From contig CANNZV010000126.1 in assembly GCA_947561585.1 (NCBI GenBank), positions 390,091-454,090 on the forward strand: 64,000 nucleotides of DNA. Reading direction: 5' to 3'. Below are positions 34,851 to 46,240 of the stretch, piece by piece; positions within the stretch are counted from its first letter, which is position 1; the number at the start of each line of letters is the position of its first letter. This DNA comes from Caprella mutica. Its lineage: Eukaryota > Arthropoda > Malacostraca > Amphipoda > Caprellidae. The notes beneath the pieces are model-generated. The model made no database searches. It saw only the letters and a list, made by a program, of their open reading frames with translations, and was not told where the DNA came from. The position numbers were made by a program, and so were the translations under genes.

Positions 34851-35614
34851 GGGGTAGACTTATGAACCTTCAGGTAAATAGTTCACTAATTGTCACAGGT
34901 ATCGTTAGGAGGCGATAGAGAAATCATCAGAACCTATGCAAATACGATAAACATATATTGCATAGTCTATTTATCGTCATATATAACCATTTCGGACATT
35001 TAAATCCTCATTACTTATTATATGGTATTTTCATCAAAACATTATAACTGTCATAACTAAATCAATTATTATTGTTAATCAAGTTTTACCGTAAACTCTA
35101 CGCAAAAATGATAAAAATACATTATCAACTTGTATGGTCGGAGATATACTTATTTTTTAAATCATTTATTTTCCTCTCTACTTCTTTCCTTTTTTATTTA
35201 TTATTTCCGTTTTTGTTATTTCTATTATAGAAGCTAAGTCAATTATTCACTCATCAAATTAACCAATTTTTTAATAGGAAAATAAGTTTTAAATTCATTT
35301 TATATGATTTTAAAAGGCTTCTGAACGTTAGAGGCTAATGAAACAAATAATTGTAAACTAATTATTCTATTGATCTAGTGTAAGAATTATTACACGCATA
35401 AGTTAACTCGACTCACTAAATACAAATACATATAATCAAATATGTTCTAATTTCTATAGTAATGAAAGGGGGAGGCTACCCATGGATTAGCGATACCTAA
35501 ATGGTTAAATGCTTTCCATTATAGGCTGTCAAAGAACATTATCATCACAAATATTAATCACAACACCGATACAAAGGCAACAACAGAACAATCTTAGCAA
35601 TCTATTATTAACTG
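34851..35614. other. AT-rich spacer
   Basis: No gene seen. Confidence 0.5.
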
Positions 35615-35853
35615 TTAAGGGCCGTACACACGCAGGTTTTTTTTTTCTTAAGTCCACCAAACTTTTTGCTAAGCTCCTCCTACTTTTTCCACGAGAATAT
35701 AAGAAAAAAACGATATAATTATTATATATATACCAACTAAAATAAATTATAATTATATCGTTTTTTCTAATATTCTCGTGGAAAAAGTAGGAGGAGCTTA
35801 GCAAAAAGTCTGGTGGAAAAACTTAAAAAACCCTGCGTGTGTACGGCCCTTTA
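35615..35853. mobile_element. Fold-back MITE with GGGCCGTACACACG ends
   Basis: TTAA-GGGCCGTACACACGCAGG at the left and ccctgcgtgtgtacggccc-TTTA at the right. The inverted repeats run for about 95 bp each, including tttgctaagctcctcctact and its complement. Only an AT-rich centre of about 40 bp separates them, so nearly the whole 239-bp element can fold into one hairpin. The target looks TTAA-like (the right copy is TTTA). There is no coding; open frames across it are chance. Confidence 0.85.
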
Positions 35854-36505
35854 CTCGTCAGAAGTCTCATCTGGAACTAACTTCTTTCCAAATCTCCATC
35901 AACTTTATTAGATTGTTTTACCCTTTTCTTCAATTCTCTAATTTGTGAACATCTATCATCATTGGAACATGTCCTTCTTCCTAACTTACCCAATAGTGAA
36001 ATATAAACAAATATCCTTTTCTCCGCCCTAAAGTCGTTATTAATTACTCACTAATATACTTCTTTTAAAACATCAACTTTTTGTTGTTTCCTAAGACTTG
36101 TGCCTATAATTTTTCATTGAGTAATCTCGAAAGAAATTGAAACCAAATTCTGTTTTATAATACCTAACCGTGACGTACATAAAGCCTAATTGTTCCACTA
36201 TTCAAACTGATAGATGAACCCCTTTTAGAAACAAATAATTAAAATGAAGCCTAGTTCTAAACTAATCATAAGGCAAATACGTACCTAAATATGTATACAT
36301 ATAAAGCAGTCGCTCCCAATAATAACACAAATATTAGTTGAATAATTTCAATCATATTTAGTCTTAGTAACAGTTTCGCCAGAGGATAAATGCTATAATG
36401 GTTTGTTTTGCCTAATGTTTTATTCCATAGCAGACATCGACAGACTTTGCCATCAAAGAGTCTCTCCTCTCGATAATCTTATTGTTTTGCTATTAATAGA
36501 GAGAG
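35854..36505. other. AT-rich spacer
   Basis: No supported gene. Coding-like scraps on + at 36433-36500 are interrupted by stops. Confidence 0.4.
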
Positions 36506-36589
36506 GTAAGCCCTGAGGGAGCCTTCGACTCTGGCACCAGAACATTCTTTGCCTTCTCCCGATACACTTTCTTTGAATGAAGCCAGAGC
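36506..36589 (+). CDS. Candidate terminal exon, unknown protein
   Basis: The pyrimidine-rich acceptor ttgttttgctattaatag precedes REVSPEGAFDSGTRTFFAFS then RYTFFE and a TGA. Third positions are mostly C and the segment is G+C-rich compared with its flanks. Frames on the minus strand are also open here. It is short, 27 codons, so this is tentative. Confidence 0.22.
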
Positions 36590-36874
36590 GCTTTATTGTA
36601 TTAGTCATTTCTATGATTAAAAACAAGTAAAAGAAGATTGTATTTATGTATAATATATCTTATGATAGTTATTTATACTATTAAACGTTTTCTTAAATAA
36701 AATTTTCATTTACTGTCAGAGTGATCCACAAAAAAGTGTACCCAACTTTAAATTCGTATATTTTAACAACTTTTGAAGGTACAGTTTTCTTTCAAATGTC
36801 ATTTTATGGTGGTACAAATGTGTACCACTTTGTATTCAACGTGGTAAAGAATGCTATTGAAGACGACAATGTAG
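36590..36874. other. Spacer with a possible mariner terminus
   Basis: At 36720-36750, agtgatccacaaaaaagtgt resembles a mariner-type inverted-repeat end, but no partner is found. Otherwise AT-rich. Confidence 0.35.
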
Positions 36875-36985
36875 CTCCCATGTAGCAACGTTTCTTGGGC
36901 CAACATTGGGACAACATTAGCAATAGTGGGAGTTTTGGGACAACATCGGGACAGCATTGGCCCGAGAATCATTGCTACCTGGGAG
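36875..36985. mobile_element. 111-bp palindromic MITE (CTCCCA-GTAGCAA ends)
   Basis: CTCCCATGTAGCAACGTTTC and then ttgggccaac at the left. The right end is its reverse complement with a few mismatches (attggcccgagaatcattgc, then tacctgggag). The centre repeats gggacaacat. A diverged relative with caacattgt/gcaatgttgc strings lies at about 43140-43240. Confidence 0.7.
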
Positions 36986-38049
36986 GAAATGATATCACAG
37001 ATGATGCAAAAATTGTTTCTATGAGCAAAGTCAAAAGGAATAAAAACATTTTAATTACGTATTTACAATTTTACTTATCTGTTCAATTTTAGAATTTAAT
37101 TTAATTGGTTCATGGAAAATAAGGTGTTCTTTTACCATATATAACGTAAACTAAGTGCTTTTGTATGAATATAAGTATTCAACTTCATAACATGAAATTC
37201 TTCTCTATTTCGCTTAGTACATTATTTATGGAATTTAAAATTTATGGACTGTTCAGTGTTCAGTTGTCCGTAATTAAGGAACTGCATACTGTATATAAAA
37301 CATGTAATGATATATCAATTGATTTTTAGAATGGATTTTCACTGTCATGTGTTCATCTTATGAGATGTAAATATACGATGTAATATTTTTATGTTTAAAT
37401 ATTATGACGTGGAAAATCTTGTAGATTCACTATAAAATGTTTCGACTCCTTTAACTGTAAAGACTTATCATAATTTGTTGGAGCCACACAGGATACACTA
37501 ACATAGGGTATGGTAATCAGATGATCGAATCTATGTAGTTTGACGTGATCACAGGGTGACTGGAAATGGCGACTCTGACCACACTTTGAAACATGGGAGA
37601 ACCTACTTAAACTTAGTCACTTCTAAATTTAATTTTTTTCTTATCAATTCCTAACTAGGCATTGGTAAAATTGTATTTTTATTATTGTATTCCTTAATTG
37701 TAATTCATAAGAACTACAATTTAGCAGTTAACTAGCACTAGTTTAAGCTCCTAGGTAGTATATGTTCAAGACCCTATTTTTTATAGATAAGTAAGAGAAA
37801 TGAAAAATAAAAACACACCTGAATTAATCTATATATTCAAATTTTGAGGTTCAATCGCCATTTCCGCTTTTCTTTTGCACGAAACCCTTATAAAATGACT
37901 TCAATCTTCTCGAAATTAACATGCAAATACGAGGAATTACGAGCCACTCGGTCACAAAAAAGGAATGTGTTGTTTTGGTGACGTCATATTTTTGCGTCGT
38001 CTACTAGTTACTATACCCGTTATGTTCCTGTATCCTGCAGCCACATATT
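36986..38049. other. AT-rich spacer with a CRE core
   Basis: No gene seen. A perfect TGACGTCA is present at 37979-37986. Confidence 0.45.
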
Positions 38050-38152
38050 AAAAAAAAAAACTATAAAATAAAAATAAAATAATTATTATATTATCATTTT
38101 TTCTCATATGACCGAAGATGTGAATCCGACCGATAATTCGTAACTTACCCTA
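38050..38152. mobile_element. Half copy (right arm) of the GGGTAAG MITE family
   Basis: tatgaccgaagatgtgaatc then cgaccgataattcgtaactt and ACCCTA matches the right arm of the copies at 45638 and 59091. The AT-rich aaaataaaataattattata core is also present. The left arm is missing. Confidence 0.65.
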
Positions 38153-38346
38153 CTCGATTCAAGTCAATTCCTGCTGTACATTTGCATTTACTAATAAAAA
38201 ATGGAATGATACTCTTGCCTCATGGAAAAAGAGATACATTTCATATGTGTTTAGATATAAAATTTTATTAATAGATGTATTAATTTCCATCTACTTGACA
38301 TCATTTATTTTTTGGATATGTGACATGCTATACTTTTACACTTCAT
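38153..38346. other. AT-rich spacer
   Basis: Nothing recognised. Confidence 0.4.
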
Positions 38347-38459
38347 ACCATCTCTCCAGTCTCTCAAACCATCTCTCCAGTCTCTCAAACCATCTCTCCA
38401 GTCTCTCAAACCATCTCTCCAGTCTCTCAAACCATCTCTCCAGTCTCTCATACCATCTC
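38347..38459. repeat. 21-bp minisatellite (ccatctctccagtctctcaaa), 5.4 units
   Basis: Five nearly perfect pyrimidine-rich 21-bp units. The in-frame SSLSNHL repeats in the 76-codon frame across it are not considered a gene. Confidence 0.93.
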
Positions 38460-39274
38460 CCCTATTTTAAATATTAAATTAATATGGTAATCAATATCCG
38501 ACTTCCCTTAGAATTCAAGTGTCACACATGCCGTATTTCTTTGCAGTGCTACTCAGTGGATGTTCTCACTCTGCAAATATCTCTAAGATCTCTTCACCAC
38601 GATTTTCACATTAGTTAAGGACAGCACGTGAGTTAAGTAACCAAATAGAAGATACAGCATCCTAGCTTATCCCTTATTTATTATTATTTCCTCTGCTTAG
38701 CCATTTATTCCGCCTCCGCTAATAATTAGATGAAGTGTACAGTCTGACACAATAGTACAAACAGTACTATCTGCCCTATTAGTACCTACTACCAGTCAAA
38801 GTCAAAAACTAACACTGTTACTCTAAAATATGGTATGATAGTATGGACATAGCAATGGTATTTGATTTTGTTGGTAGTAGAGTGCCTAACTGTTTGGGTA
38901 TTTAGCCTAATGACATCAACATCCTTCTCTATCATGTCCTTATAGGGACACCATTTGGTGCCACACACCTAACTCATAAACGAACAGTTTCACTATTCTA
39001 ATGCCATGAATTATAGAATAAAATGTAGAAACATTTAACAGGTTATATAGTAATTTCTAATTAAAGATATTATTCATATTTTAATAGAACAAGTTATTGT
39101 ATTTTTGTAGTTAATAGTACATCTTAATTAATTGCGGTGTGCACAGGTATATTCACTCCTTATGCAGGTTCTAACTGGTTAGTTACACCTGTGGTTGGCT
39201 TGGCTTAGATTGGGCATGCAGGGATGTAAGCATGGCACACCCCTCACTTCCTTCCTCTGCACATACCATAACTA
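38460..39274. other. AT-rich spacer with a short exon-like patch
   Basis: At 38550-38621 a good acceptor (cgtatttctttgcag) is followed by 23 open codons, CYSVDVLTLQISLRSLHHDF then HIS and a stop. This is too short to call. The rest shows nothing supported. Confidence 0.35.
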
Positions 39275-39472
39275 TGCACTTACAGGGTGAGCATGCAGAG
39301 ACACATGCAGCAGATATACTTACACGGTAAGCATGCAGAGACACATGCAGCTGATATACTTACAGGGTGAGCATGCAGAGACACATGCAGTAGATGCACT
39401 TACAGGGTGAGCATGCAGAGACACATGCAGCAGATGCACTTACAGGGTGAGCATGCAGAGACACATGCAATG
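39275..39472. repeat. 40-bp minisatellite (gcatgcagagacacatgcag core), about 5 units
   Basis: Units of 40 bp: gcatgcagagacacatgcag followed by cagatatacttacagggtga, with small variants (cggtaa, ctgata, tagatg). Units start at 39291, 39331 and so on. Confidence 0.94.
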
Positions 39473-40778
39473 TAACAGCAAGTGGCACCCAATTACCGTG
39501 GATATTTCACCCAGAGCACAAATTAGAGTATTTACGGTGGTAATAACATCACGCCTAGCCTCATCTTCAATATATTGACAAGGAAATTCTAAATTGACTT
39601 TACCTAGACTACTGTATAATAATCTCTAGACTTTATTTTTCAGGTAACTTTTCTATATAAAAGTACTGCGGTAAATATCATAGGAAACAATATAAAATAA
39701 TATTTAAACAATTAACGACCATTTTAGGTTAAATTATTGATGTTGACAATATTTAGATCAATTCTTCTATTAATCAAAATTCCACTCAGTCTTCAGTCCA
39801 AGGAATGTTATATAAATGTTCATTTTATTATAATCTTTTTGAATACTCACAATATAATCTGAGTCAAATTTTTGTACGTTACATATAAGGAACAATAATT
39901 TCAACCTAGTATGAGCCTAGTCAACAAACTGGTAAATAGAAACTTGAAATATTATTTTAAAGCAATCATGGTTTTCAAATAAATTAAGGTAATTGTTTTT
40001 TTAATTATCAGTAGGTACCTCTTTCAATATAACCTCCAATAGTAAATTCACAAGATTGTATTATAAATAGTGAGTCAGCGCCACCTAGTGAGAAGAAGAA
40101 TCTCTCAGCAATGTCACAATACGAATACGGTAACTGTGATTGAGATGCTTGCATATGGACATAACACATATTTCAAACAGACCAGTCAACTTAATTTACT
40201 AATAGTATATTTCAATATTAGTATATTGCTTATTAATTCATTTAACTAATTATAAAAATAGCAGTAAATAATGATAGTTATTTACCATTGTGAGCCTTTA
40301 AATTTCTATATTTCCAGTCTATGGCATCCTCGTGCTTATAGCTTCATTTCATTGGAATTAATTAATTATTAATGAAGATAATTCAATAGATTTAAACGAT
40401 TTAGAGTCAGTCTCTCTTCATCGGCGCACTATCGGTGTTCAAACGATGCACAAAATCGTAGGAAGAGATTCTACTGGATTTAAACGAGTGAATTATAGAT
40501 ATGTTGTTGCCTAATTAAATGTATAAAAGAATAGAGTGATAGAGTTACAAAGAAAATGAAGAATAGTCTCAGTTTGTTCAAATTACTTAGATTTTGTTCA
40601 GATTTATTTTTATAGTTTAAAGTTTCTTCGCGATGTCTGTCATAATTAAGTACTTTAATTTATTTCATTGTGATTTTTTTTTTCATAATTCATTGAGTAA
40701 CCCCTCAGTTGTGCTAAGAATGCTATATGGATTATAATTAAGAGAAACAGACTGCAATTCCTCTGCCATGTTTCAAGT
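39473..40778. other. AT-rich interval with a TATA-like site
   Basis: No gene is supported. TATAAATA at 40072 is followed by TCAGCA at 40105 and an ATG at 40111, but the ATG frame is only 10 codons. I do not call a promoter. Confidence 0.4.
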
Positions 40779-40911
40779 TCACGGCTTCGGCCACTCAGTT
40801 CGAGACTCTGGTCGAAAACCGTTATTTGGGGCCAGAGTTGTGAGCAATTGGGGAACTTGTGCAGACATTCGCTGATGAACATTCGATGTTACGAAGGTAG
40901 AAACTTTTACG
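40779..40911 (-). CDS. Candidate terminal exon, unknown protein
   Basis: On the minus strand the acceptor gtttcctttag is followed, after one base completing a codon, by 43 codons and a stop. These read VKVSTFVTSNVHQRMSAQVP, then QLLTTLAPNNGFRPESRTEW and PKP. The stretch is G+C-richer than its surroundings. A second minus frame (75 codons, 40882-40655) and a third short one overlap it, so the frame choice is uncertain. It could be the 3' end of a gene that includes the candidate exons at 43021 and 46985, but phases do not prove this. Confidence 0.27.
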
Positions 40912-41442
40912 CTAAAGGAAACTCACGTGAGCCGCGATTTAATTGCACTGAAGTCTGCTATTGTTTTGGTAGGGTAATTACCTGTACAGTACCATGATAA
41001 TACATTGTACATGTAGTACTTATATTTGGGTATTTTATCTCTACTACTTTTATTTAGATATTTTATCTGTACTACTTTCATTTATATATTTTATCTGTAG
41101 TACTTATTTATATATATTTCATATGTAGTACTTTTATCTTCTCTCTTTTTTTAAATATCTGTAACTATGAATATTTTTTTTCGAATAAAGTTTTATTTAT
41201 TATTAATCAATAACTATAGTTATTTACTTATTTATTATTTTAATATGAGTATTATCATACTTTATTGTTTATGATGAAAATTGACCGAAAAATAATTAGA
41301 AAAGACAAAGGATAATTATTTTAAATGTCAATTTTTGACAAAGTAATTTGTACAGTGGGTACATTAAAATCAGTAGATAATAGAAAAATAGTTTCATGGA
41401 GTCGACTGTTGTGTACGACAAACAGTTTAAACTTTATTAGAT
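40912..41442. other. AT-rich spacer with a loose 40-bp repeat
   Basis: At 41010-41135 the text gtagtacttatatttgggta / ttttatctgtactacttt recurs about 4 times with decay. No gene is supported. Confidence 0.45.
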
Positions 41443-42669
41443 CCAACAGTTTGATAGGACCAACAGTTTGATAGGACCAACAGTTTGATAGGACCAACAG
41501 TTTGATAGGATCAACAGTTTGATAGGACCAACAGTTTGATAGGACCAACAGTTTGATAGGACCAACAGTTTGATAGGACCAACAGTTTGATAGGACCAAC
41601 AGTTTGATAGGACCAATAGTTTGATAGGACCAACAATTTGATAGGACCAACAGTTTGATAGGACCAACAGTTTGATAGGACCAACAGTTTGATAGGACCA
41701 ACAGTTTGATAGAACCAACAGTTTGATAGGACCAACACTTTGATAGAACCAACAGTTTGATAGGACCAACAGTTTTATAGGACCAACAGATTGATAGGAC
41801 CAACAGTTTGATAGGACCAACAGTTTGATAGGACCAACAATTTGATAGGACCAACAGTTTGATAGGACCAACAGATTGATAGGACCAACAGTTTGATAGG
41901 ACCAACAATTTGATAGGACCAACAGTTTGATAGGACCAACAGTTTGATAGGACCAACAGTTTGATAGGACCAACAGTTTGATGGGAACAACATTTTGATA
42001 GGACCAACAGTTTGATAGGACCAACGGTTTGATAGGACCAACAGTTTGATAGGACCAACAGTTTGATAGGACCAACAGTTTGATAGAACCAACAGTTTGG
42101 TAGGACCAACAGTTTGATAGAACCAACAGTTTGATAAGACCAACAGTTTGATAGGACCAACAGTTTGATAGGACCAACAGTTTGGTAGGACCAACAATTT
42201 GATAAGACCAACAGTTTGATAGGACCAACAGTTTGATAGGACCAACAGTTTGATAGGACCAACAGTTTGATAGGACCAACAGTTTGGTAGGACCAACAGT
42301 TTGATAGGACCAACAGTTTGATAGGACTAACAGTTTGATAGAACCAACAGTTTGATAGGACCAACAGTATGATAGAACCAACAGTTTGATAGGACCAACA
42401 GTTTGATAGGACTAAGAATTTGATAGGACCAACAGTTTGATAGGACCAACAGTTTGATAGGACCAACAGTTTGATAGGACTAAGAATTTGATAGGACCAA
42501 CAGTTTGATAGGACCAACAGTTTGATAGGACCAACGGTTTGATAGGACCAACAGTTTGATAGGATCAACAGTTTGATAGGACCAACAGTTTAATGGAACG
42601 AACAGTTTGATAGAACCAACAGTTTGATGGGACCAACAGTTTAATAGGACGAACAGTTCAATAGAACCT
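41443..42669. repeat. 17-bp minisatellite (aacagtttgataggacc), about 72 units
   Basis: The unit aacagtttgataggacc occurs with many single-base variants (tagaacc, ttggtagg, aacaattt, acggtttg, actaagaat). The ordered pair actaagaatttgatagg appears at about 42413 and 42481, 68 bp (four units) apart, showing a local duplication. The minus-strand frames of up to 415 codons (LVLSNCWSYQTVGPIK periodicity) are read-through of the array. Confidence 0.97.
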
Positions 42670-42751
42670 ACATGTTTCTTCATCAACTGTTTCCAAGCTG
42701 ATAGTATATTAAGAATGCTATTGTTTGGTATATAACTTACATTGATTGAAT

Positions 42752-43021
42752 TTAACACATCCATTGCAAATGAGAATTACATTTTGGTGTATCTTTTTCG
42801 TTCGGTCGTGCACTTCCATTCGAGAAGACCCTTACTCTTAAATCCCCTCGTGAAATAATGTCCGAAGATTTCACCACATCGTATAGATGACGGATCGTTA
42901 AATTTTTGATGGCGAATTGCTCACATGTTCGAATGCGGTCCAATAGGATGAGGGCTTCGTGACGAAATCTAGTCTCTAAAGAATTATTTAGTAGACAAAC
43001 ATAATGACGCTTTGATTGGAG
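42752..43021 (-). CDS. Candidate exon, possibly terminal, unknown protein
   Basis: A strong minus-strand acceptor (pyrimidine run ending catctttcag, 43023-43022) is followed by 89 codons open in phase 0 to a stop at 42752. The text is LQSKRHYVCLLNNSLETRFR, then HEALILLDRIRTCEQFAIKN and LTIRHLYDVVKSSDIISRGD. Amino-acid composition is very protein-like and third positions are mixed, unlike the AT-rich flanks. A GTAAGG donor after ...RGDLR (42836) gives a shorter internal-exon option. No domain is recognised. The upstream candidate exon 46985-46835 ends in the compatible phase 0. Confidence 0.42.
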   Translation of the reverse strand, partial: LQSKRHYVCLLNNSLETRFRHEALILLDRIRTCEQFAIKNLTIRHLYDVVKSSDIISRGDLRVRVFSNGSARPNEKDTPKCNSHLQWMC

Positions 43022-43784
43022 CTGAAAGATGATGAAATTGCAGAAAGAGAAGTTATATTAAAGTGATACAGTACAAAGCAATGGAAAATTACTAGAGAGT
43101 AGTTATATCGGTATAGAATAGGTGACTGTTATTTAAATAGCAATGTTTATCGGTGCAGCATCGTCCCAACATTGTTAAAATATTGAGAATGTTTCTTGCG
43201 GCAATGTTGCACAAAATTTATAGTTACCTGGTTAATAGCATTTCATACATTTTCTCTCTAAATTTACTCATTCAAAGTGTAACTTTGTTTCATGCGTTGG
43301 ATAATTGTTTGTCAATTGATTTATAAGTTGCATGCAAATGGTTACGACCACTTATGACATTAACGAGTCTTTCACACGGTTATTGAAACATCTATTCATC
43401 TGAATTTTCTGAATCATTTTCGTCACAAAAAGAAGTGGCATGAATACTATTATGAAATCTAGCAAACTTATATATTTCATATTGTAATAAAATATAAACT
43501 ATGACTTATAAACGAAAATAGTTAGTTTATCATAGTGAAATGGAATCTGTTTGCAAATTGTATTGAATATTTCTTCCCGTGAAAATTAATTCAAACATTT
43601 GACGAAATAACAATTAAATGTATCAATTTTTAACCCTATGTACATTGCAGTTTCAACTTAGTTTTAACCATCAAGCTTAGCACATTGACTAAAATTCTAA
43701 TTTTGATACTAAATTTTAATCTACTTATTTCACTAACCTAACCGTTTGTAGAGTTCCACGCCAAGGTTAAATTCTCCTGTCCAA
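43022..43784. other. Spacer, probable intron, with a decayed MITE
   Basis: At 43140-43240 strings such as gtcccaacattgtt and cggcaatgttgc recall the palindromic MITE at 36875. Otherwise AT-rich. Confidence 0.4.
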
Positions 43785-43946
43785 TTTTAGTTGGTATCCA
43801 TGATACCTGCAGGTATCATGGATACCAATTAAAATAAATAATTATTATATCCCTTTTTCTTATATTCTAGTGGAAAAAGAAGGAGGAGCTTAGCAAAAAG
43901 TCTGGTGGAAAGACTTAAAAACCCCTACGTGTGTACAGCCCTTTAG
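43785..43946. mobile_element. Chimeric half MITE with a 38-bp perfect palindrome
   Basis: The left part is a perfect 38-bp palindrome (43791-43828, ttggtatccatgatacctg and its complement), which also occurs as the centre of the GGGTAAG family. The right part (tggaaaaagaaggaggagct, tagcaaaaagtctggtggaa to tgtgtacagccc-TTTA) is the right arm of the GGGCCGTACACACG element at 35615. It lies about 100 bp upstream of the promoter at 44044. Confidence 0.75.
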
Positions 43947-44043
43947 ATGTCCCGTAGTAAGAAAGTTTACTCATCCATGTGTGTTTATTTGAGAGGTTAG
44001 GTGCCCTCGGTGTGCGTGTGTACATGTGGTAACTAGAGGAGCT

Positions 44044-44109
44044 TATAAGAGCAGACGTTGGCTAGCTATTGAACTCATTGGTGGTGCAAGTTTGGCAGAG
44101 TGAGGTTGT
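44044..44109 (+). promoter_or_regulatory. Core promoter: TATA box, initiator, DPE
   Basis: TATAAGAG at 44044-44051. An initiator-like TCATTG with the putative +1 A at 44077 matches TCAKTY at five of six positions. GGTTGT at 44104-44109 is exactly +28 to +33 and fits the DPE consensus RGWYVT. TATA-to-start spacing is 33 bp. All three arthropod core elements fall in the right order and place just before the best exon in the window. Confidence 0.5.
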
Positions 44110-44650
44110 GAGAGGTTAGAAGCTCAGTCAGTCAGAGATGACGAATGCCTAGCTGCACGTGGTGACATGTAAAACCTACTTTGTGGCCTAACGAGAAAAT
44201 ATTGTGATCGGTGATTTTGAAGACATCTATTCTGGATATACAGTTTTTGAAATGTATGATATTTATGAGGAAAAAAGACCTGGTACTCTATTTATGTTAC
44301 GTGCTTCATCTACCATGGAGTGTAAAATATCACGGGAGAGTCTCTCTCAAGACACCAAACTATATAACAGAACAAAAATAGCCAAACACAGGCGAAGTCA
44401 TACCGCACACTCTAGTTTAGTTGGTTATAGTAGAAATATAGGCGTGAGTAATAGTGTGATGGTAGTTTTGGTTATAGTGCTCTATTTATGTTTGCCGACA
44501 ACTAGTGCAAGGTCCGCCCCGTCCGCTGGTGAGGGTGAGATTATCCACCATGGGGAGGATATCCACCAGGAATGGTCTGCAAACCACAGCGAAGTGACCC
44601 AGAAGATCATGCATGGGTTGGGGTTGACATCCATACCCACTAAAGCCAGT
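44077..44650 (+). CDS. First exon of a membrane-anchored or secreted protein
   Basis: An in-frame stop lies at 44189. The first in-frame ATG is 44252 (context gaaATGt), giving 133 codons to the phase-0 GTGAGT donor at 44651. The frame opens with MYDIYEEKRPG, then a basic stretch (RTKIAKHRRSH). A hydrophobic segment follows (VMVVLVIVLYLCLP, about residues 69-83) with a signal-peptidase-like TTSARS, then an acidic/His part and SANHSEVTQKIMHGLGLTSI. An N-glycosylation sequon, NHS, follows the hydrophobic part. An internal ATG at 44459 would make that part a classical signal peptide. The last segment recalls the first helix of TGF-beta/BMP propeptides, but I hold that only as a guess. The 5' UTR has three short uORFs. 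Confidence 0.6.
44138..44172 (+). promoter_or_regulatory. Cluster of three short upstream ORFs
   Basis: Between the predicted start site and the main ATG there are ATG ACG AAT GCC TAG (44138-44152), an overlapping ATG CCT AGC TGC ACG TGG TGA (44145-44165) and a minimal ATG-TAA (44167-44172). If transcribed, these would be expected to reduce translation of the main frame. Confidence 0.4.
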
Positions 44651-45637
44651 GTGAGTAAACAACTAAAAACATCTCTCTAATATTTAAAGCACTAAAACAA
44701 CCTAATTAAACAACGTACTCAAAATGAGAAAAATAGTCACATTATATTACTTATGATATAATAATTATCCTATTTATTAATTTTCAGTACCATCAACATT
44801 ATGAAATATTTTCATTATTGTCATCAAGTTGTGTGTTTTGATGATATAATTTACTGAATGAAAGTTGATTTAATAACCAAATGCTGTGATTATAATTGAG
44901 GATATTAGATTTTTCAAACTGAATATAATATTATTAAAAGAAATATTTAATTTATGTACATTGTGTCTTATAAATATTGTACCTTCATGACACTTTTTCC
45001 TCATATACAACTAAATAATGCATTAAACTAATTTTGCTACATAAGGCGCTAGTGTTTTGTTATTCACAACATGTCTACATGTTCTTTTGTACAATACTAA
45101 ATAATTTAAAGTATCTAAAATGTGATTGTTTAGGTGGTATTTCACTGGTGTTTGCTCAGCTAAACACATTTTCAACCCTAATGTACGGAAAAACTTGAAT
45201 ACTTAGTTTATGATACATGTTAGTTAGTGACATTTGTTAGATTATGAACATTCTGACCCAGATCTAGAATACTGTTCCTGTCAACTAACTAACTAACTAA
45301 TGAGTTTAATATAAAATCTTTAAATGGTATCATTCGGCTTGACCAAAGTCATTAATTTATAATATAATCATGAATTATTATGTACCTCAGACTCATTTTC
45401 GATACATTGTCCTTTTGACATCATTTTGCTGAACTGCAGACAGGATTATTGAGTCCCTAAGGATTTTCTGTGTTGTGGTAGGAAGAATATAGGATATGGC
45501 AGCAAGGGATGTTCCTAGCACCCAGAACTGTTGTAAATTGGACTGCCATTTTCATTTATACTGTTAAATTAAATCTCAAAATCTTAGATTTTGAGTCAAA
45601 CGTTAAATTCTCCTTATGTTAATTACAAAAAAAAATT
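44651..45637. other. Probable intron of the 44-kb gene
   Basis: AT-rich. A minus-strand scrap at 45467-45393 follows a good acceptor (ttcctaccacaacacag) and reads KILRDSIILSAVQQNDVKRT then MYRK and a stop. It is too short to call. Confidence 0.4.
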
Positions 45638-45852
45638 TAGGGTAAGTTACGAATTATTGGTCAGTTTCACATCTTCGGTAATATAGAAAAAAATTGTGTA
45701 ATTATTATTTAATTGTTATTTTAATTGGTGTCCATGATTATTGCATGCATCATGGATACCAATCGAAATGTAAATTAAATTATTATTATTATATCTTTTT
45801 TTCTTATATGGCCGAATATTTGAAACTGACCAATAATTCGTAACTTACCCTA
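45638..45852. mobile_element. Complete GGGTAAG-family MITE (TA target)
   Basis: TA-GGGTAAGTTACGAATTATTG at the left and its complement ending CTTACCC-TA at the right. The inverted repeats continue through ggtcagtttcacatcttcgg. The centre holds a diverged copy of the palindrome (ggtgtccatgattattgcat, then gcatcatggatacc). It has no ORF. The TA target suggests mobilisation by a Tc1/mariner-type transposase. Confidence 0.85.
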
Positions 45853-46240
45853 ATTTTTTTTCTTTACTCAATGAATATTTTTTTATCAATACTTTTCTTC
45901 GTAACATTATAATAGAAAATCTGAACATCTCTATCGACAGTTGCTGTACATCATTTTGATAGACACATCCCAAACTGGGTGATGGCGCAATATATTGCAG
46001 TACCTAAATGCTTTTACCTTTACTGGTATGAAGTACATACTGAATATCTATTAGGAATTAAGTACTGCTTTTAAATTTATTTACACTTATTATTATAATG
46101 TAATTCCTGTTCATTCTTTAATCTTATTTTAATATTTTCCTTACAGTGACGTATTTATTATTATTTCATACGTTTAAAATTGTATAGTTCTGTACTTTAG
46201 AGCACCTCTTAACTCCTTTCATTTCAATTAACTCCTACAT
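45853..46240. other. AT-rich spacer
   Basis: No gene seen. Confidence 0.45.

Noticed and set aside
35529..35804. 91-codon and 69-codon frames near 35.6 kb
   Set aside because: They run through the fold-back MITE and its poly-A/T. Inverted-repeat structure explains them.
40072..40140. TATAAATA plus TCAGCA followed by a short ATG frame
   Set aside because: TATA-to-initiator spacing is long, the ATG is only 4 nt after the putative start, and the frame is 10 codons.
41321..42764. Open frames up to 415 codons with a KLLVLSNCWSYQTVGPI periodicity
   Set aside because: Read-through of the 17-bp array. The unit lacks stops on that strand in all phases.
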